DNA of 5,721 bases from Deltaproteobacteria bacterium (lineage in GTDB: Bacteria > Bdellovibrionota > UBA1018 > UBA923), in assembly GCA_016194725.1 (NCBI GenBank), contig JACQAW010000175.1, positions 1 through 5,721 of the forward strand, written 5' to 3'. Below, one piece after another: positions 5,528 through 5,721 of this stretch (its first letter is position 1; each line of letters starts with the position of its first letter). Under the pieces are notes generated by a model, which saw nothing but the letters and a program-made list of their open reading frames with translations, searched no databases and was not told the origin of the DNA. A program made the translations under genes and the position numbers.

Positions 5528-5721
5528 TTACCGGCTTTGGATTAGTTTGTAGAGGTGGCCGCCCAGGCGGTGGGCTAGTTCTGCTTGGGTTTGGCTGTTG
5601 GTGATTTGGAGCAGGGCTTCGGTTTCGCGCAGGCTGCCCATGGCTATTGCGTAGTAGCGCTTCTGTTCGTTTAGGGTTGGTTTGCCGCTGCCTTCGGCGA
5701 GGTTCAGGACGATGCTGAGGC
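5528..5721 (-). CDS. Partial four-helix-bundle (S23/IVS-type) protein, C-terminal half
   Basis: The frame is open from the right edge down to a TAA at 5530-5528, giving 63 full codons with the start outside the window. The visible part carries the hallmark of the 23S rRNA intervening-sequence (S23) four-helix-bundle family: SIVLNLAEGSGK at fragment residues 2-13, then KRYYAIAMGSLRETEALL at 20-37, and a final amphipathic helix to the end. The family is usually about 115-125 residues, so roughly half is present. Members were first found inside 23S rRNA insertions, but many are free-standing chromosomal genes, as here. They form small oligomeric bundles, sometimes suggested to bind nucleic acid, and their cellular role is not established. 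The gene converges on the hendecad-protein gene, and its stop codon lies at the edge of the repeat cluster. The motif match is strong. Confidence 0.85.
   Translation of the reverse strand, partial: LSIVLNLAEGSGKPTLNEQKRYYAIAMGSLRETEALLQITNSQTQAELAHRLGGHLYKLIQSR

Overview
The window is gene-dense, fairly GC-rich bacterial DNA, with five complete protein genes and one gene fragment at each edge. Cleavable-type signal peptides on two products and a S23/IVS-type four-helix-bundle gene suggest a Gram-negative bacterium. The mix of secreted proteins of unknown function, an MFS/spermidine-synthase-like fusion and a S23 protein recalls Bdellovibrionota or myxobacteria-like lineages. That is an impression from gene style only; no rRNA or marker gene is present to settle it.

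Layout, left to right. Positions 1-204 (+) hold the C-terminal end of an open frame that starts outside the window and carries a DSGGP motif, possibly from a trypsin-like serine protease. It overlaps tail to tail with a gene at 174-1322 (-) for an exported protein with an NlpC/P60 (papain-like) Cys/His signature. A good promoter (perfect TATAAT, an 11-bp palindrome in the spacer) and a Shine-Dalgarno sequence lie just upstream of that gene. Next comes a two-gene minus-strand unit: 2296-4464, a 722-residue membrane protein fused to a spermidine-synthase-like domain, followed 20 bp later by 1427-2275, an aldo/keto-reductase-fold protein that appears to lack all four catalytic residues.

The fusion gene is divergent from 4479-4844 (+), an ArsC/Spx-family protein with a CxxC motif. 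Only 14 bp separate the two start codons, neither has a usable Shine-Dalgarno sequence, and the gap contains a TATA core readable in both directions. After that gene, 4892-5353 (+) encodes a small exported, highly charged helical protein with two blocks of 11-residue (hendecad) repeats. Positions 5354-5527 are intergenic and repeat-rich: a weak terminator candidate, a CCGTAA hexamer array, a perfect 8-bp hairpin and a GGACTCT heptamer array. Positions 5528-5721 (-) are the C-terminal half of a four-helix-bundle (S23/IVS-type) protein whose 5' end lies outside the window.

No tRNA, rRNA, CRISPR array, insertion sequence or complete defence system was seen. The main points of interest are the catalytically altered AKR beside the SpeE-like fusion, the very compact divergent start region, the hendecad protein and the composite repeat.
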